Below, piece by piece: positions 14,325 to 15,359 of a DNA stretch of 15,359 nt. The stretch is from Rifleibacterium sp035352635 (GTDB lineage Bacteria; Muiribacteriota; Ozemobacteria; Ozemobacterales; Ozemobacteraceae): NCBI GenBank assembly GCA_035352635.1, contig DAOPYA010000101.1, forward strand, positions 1 through 15,359, read 5' to 3'. Below the pieces are notes generated by a model. That model was not told the DNA's origin. It made no database searches and worked only from the letters and a program-made list of their open reading frames with translations. The position numbers and the translations under genes are program-made. Numbering within the stretch: position 1 is the first letter of the stretch; each line of letters opens with the position of its first letter.

Positions 14325-15155
14325 ATGTATAAAATTCAATTCATCGGCGTTGGCAGTGCCTTCACAACTCGCGAATACTACCAGTCGAATGCTCTGGTAA
14401 TCGCTCAATCCGGCAAGAAACTGCTCGTTGACTGCGGCACTCATGCGCAGTTCGCTCTTGAAGAACTCGGTATCAACAACAGCAATCTCGGCAAAGAAAT
14501 CGATGGCGTTTACATTTCGCATCTGCATGCCGATCATATCGGTTCGCTCGAATGGCTGGCTCTGGTAACCTACTTCAACCCAGGCTTTCAGAGACCAAAA
14601 CTGTTCGGTATTCAGTCTCTTATGTCTGATCTGTGGAACAAGAGCCTGCGCGGTGGTCTTGAAACCCTCGAAGGCAAGATTGCCAACCTGACTGACTACT
14701 TTGAATGCCACCCGGTGCGCATCAATAATTCATTCATCTGGGAAAACATACGCTTTACCCCGGTGCAGACCGTACATGTCGTCAGCGGCATGCAGATTCA
14801 GCACAGCTACGGCCTGATGATTCAGGAAGTCGGTTCGGATCACCGTGTGTTTCTGACTACCGATACGCAGTTTGCGCCCTATCAGATGCGAAAATTTTAT
14901 GACCAGGCCAGTCTTATTCTTCATGACTGCGAAACTGCGCCGTTCAAGTCAGGAGTCCATGCTCATTATGATGACCTGAATGGCCTTCCTGATGCCGTAA
15001 AAGCGAAGATGTGGCTTTATCACTACCAGCCAAAACCTGCTCAGGACGCAGAAAAAGATGGTTTCCTCGGTTTCCTGAAAAAGGCACAGACGCTGGTGAT
15101 CGAAGAAAAGAAGCCTGAACCCGCTCATAAGCCTGTCGAAGCTCAGGCAGCTTGA
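14325..15155 (+). CDS. MBL-fold metallohydrolase, Apyc1-like / RNase Z-superfamily phosphodiesterase
   Basis: The 276-residue cytoplasmic protein starts at ATG 14325 behind AAGGAG. It carries the whole di-zinc ligand set of RNase Z-type metallo-beta-lactamase-fold enzymes: His66, His68, Asp70 and His71 in SHLHADHIGSLEW, His151 in QTVHVVSG, Asp180 in TTDTQF and His233 in WLYHYQ. It also has the N-terminal GVGSAF loop and LLVDCGTHAQFALEELG. The stretches SLRGGLETLEG, HDCETAPFKSGVHAHYDDL and KAKMWLYHY resemble, from memory, the Apyc1 group of cyclic-pyrimidine-nucleotide phosphodiesterases (phage anti-Pycsar enzymes and bacterial relatives). The long exosite arm of tRNase Z is lacking, so tRNA processing is unlikely. 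Cyclic-nucleotide cleavage is an inference. The last ~18 residues are a Lys/Pro/Ala tail. It is monocistronic, bounded by a palindrome and a strong terminator. The fold is certain; the substrate is not. Confidence 0.88.
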   Translation: MYKIQFIGVGSAFTTREYYQSNALVIAQSGKKLLVDCGTHAQFALEELGINNSNLGKEIDGVYISHLHADHIGSLEWLALVTYFNPGFQRPKLFGIQSLMSDLWNKSLRGGLETLEGKIANLTDYFECHPVRINNSFIWENIRFTPVQTVHVVSGMQIQHSYGLMIQEVGSDHRVFLTTDTQFAPYQMRKFYDQASLILHDCETAPFKSGVHAHYDDLNGLPDAVKAKMWLYHYQPKPAQDAEKDGFLGFLKKAQTLVIEEKKPEPAHKPVEAQAA

Positions 15156-15173
15156 TCACAGTCGCTTTGTTTG

Positions 15174-15214
15174 AAAATCACCGTGGTCATTTTCTCTGGC
15201 CACGGTGATTTTTT
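15174..15214 (+). terminator. Strong intrinsic terminator after the MBL-fold gene
   Basis: AAAATCACCGTGGTCA (15174-15189) pairs with TGGCCACGGTGATTTT (15197-15212) over 16 bp with a single G-T wobble, around a 7-base loop and running into a six-T tract (15209-15214). It begins 18 bp after the stop. Because A and T tracts flank both sides, it may also work on the minus strand. Confidence 0.92.
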
Positions 15215-15310
15215 GCTTCTCATGGTGGAAACCGCCCAGCAATTCTCGGTGACTATTGAAACCCCCATCAACAACTTATTTTTATAAACGAGTTTTCTTT
15301 TTTAAGGTGA

Positions 15311-15341
15311 AGCTTCGGCCTATCAGCCGGGTTGCTTTTTT
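15311..15341 (+). terminator. Terminator-like hairpin, possible leader attenuator
   Basis: CGGC (15316-15319) and GCCG (15326-15329) enclose CTATCA. AGC (15311-15313) and GCT (15334-15336) can extend the stem across an internal loop, and six T residues (15336-15341) follow. It lies immediately before a Shine-Dalgarno hairpin rather than after a gene, so an attenuator role is possible. Confidence 0.33.
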
Positions 15342-15359
15342 GCTGACAGGAGGTCAGCG
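15341..15359 (+). promoter_or_regulatory. Hairpin presenting a Shine-Dalgarno sequence at the window edge
   Basis: GCTGAC (15342-15347) and GTCAGC (15353-15358) form an exact 6-bp stem with loop AGGAG. The AGGAGG ribosome-binding sequence therefore lies in the loop and the first stem base. A start codon would be expected a few bases beyond the window, so this is probably the ribosome-binding site of the next gene. Confidence 0.35.

Noticed and set aside
14133..14711. 192-codon minus-strand frame over the MBL gene start
   Set aside because: It is antisense to the metal-ligand region of the MBL protein and has no recognisable domain.
15281..15341. c-di-GMP (GEMM) riboswitch suggested by GCCGGGTTGC near the hairpin
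   Set aside because: The conserved 5' core (GGCAAACC-like segment and GCAAAGCC) is not present, so only a short coincidental match remains.
1..15359. CRISPR arrays, tRNA or rRNA genes, complete insertion sequences
   Set aside because: No regularly spaced direct repeats, cloverleaf-like sequence or intact transposase with terminal repeats was seen on either strand.

Overview
The window comes from a Gram-negative bacterium with an outer membrane: it encodes a complete envelope-spanning RND efflux system (TolC-type outer-membrane factor, periplasmic adaptor, inner-membrane pump). Its other intact genes are a FemAB-type aminoacyltransferase, a pirin, an APC amino-acid transporter and a metallo-beta-lactamase-fold hydrolase. 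Base composition is moderate. The species cannot be named from the sequence; the mix of genes would suit a poorly sampled deep-branching lineage, but that is a guess.

Layout. (a) 1-380, minus strand: the 5' part of an exported protein of unknown function, with a perfect 19-bp palindrome (420-438) in its promoter region. (b) 445-2900: a decayed region. It holds a frameshifted remnant of an AbiEi-type (type IV toxin-antitoxin) winged-helix protein, a stop-riddled fragment resembling the N-terminal domain of DapD, an exported GATase-like protein whose C-terminus has shifted frame, a fragment with a recombinase-like helix-turn-helix, and a stretch of small hairpins. (c) 3045-9648, plus strand: promoter and probable operator, tetR-type regulator, tolC-type factor, RND adaptor and RND pump. 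The regulator overlaps the outer-membrane factor by 4 bp and the adaptor overlaps the pump by 4 bp, so this is one translationally coupled, probably autoregulated operon. (d) 9823-10887, plus: FemAB-family peptidoglycan-bridge enzyme, convergent with (e) 10902-11747, minus: pirin. (f) 11894-12226, minus: remnants of a PIN-domain toxin and a putative upstream antitoxin. (g) 12319-13752, plus: APC-family permease followed by a weak terminator. (h) 13753-14324: a gene-poor gap ending in a 17-bp palindrome just upstream of the next ribosome-binding site. (i) 14325-15155, plus: an MBL-fold hydrolase with a full metal-ligand set and overall resemblance to Apyc1-type (anti-Pycsar) phosphodiesterases, followed by a strong intrinsic terminator. 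(j) 15311-15359: a terminator-like hairpin and then a small hairpin that presents a Shine-Dalgarno sequence, probably the leader of a gene beyond the window.

The efflux genes form the one clear functional unit. The rest is mostly single genes separated by eroded accessory DNA in which two toxin-antitoxin-like loci and a possible recombinase fragment can still be read. I do not see an intact novel multigene system. The items most worth following are the Apyc1-like hydrolase and the degraded defence/mobile-element traces.
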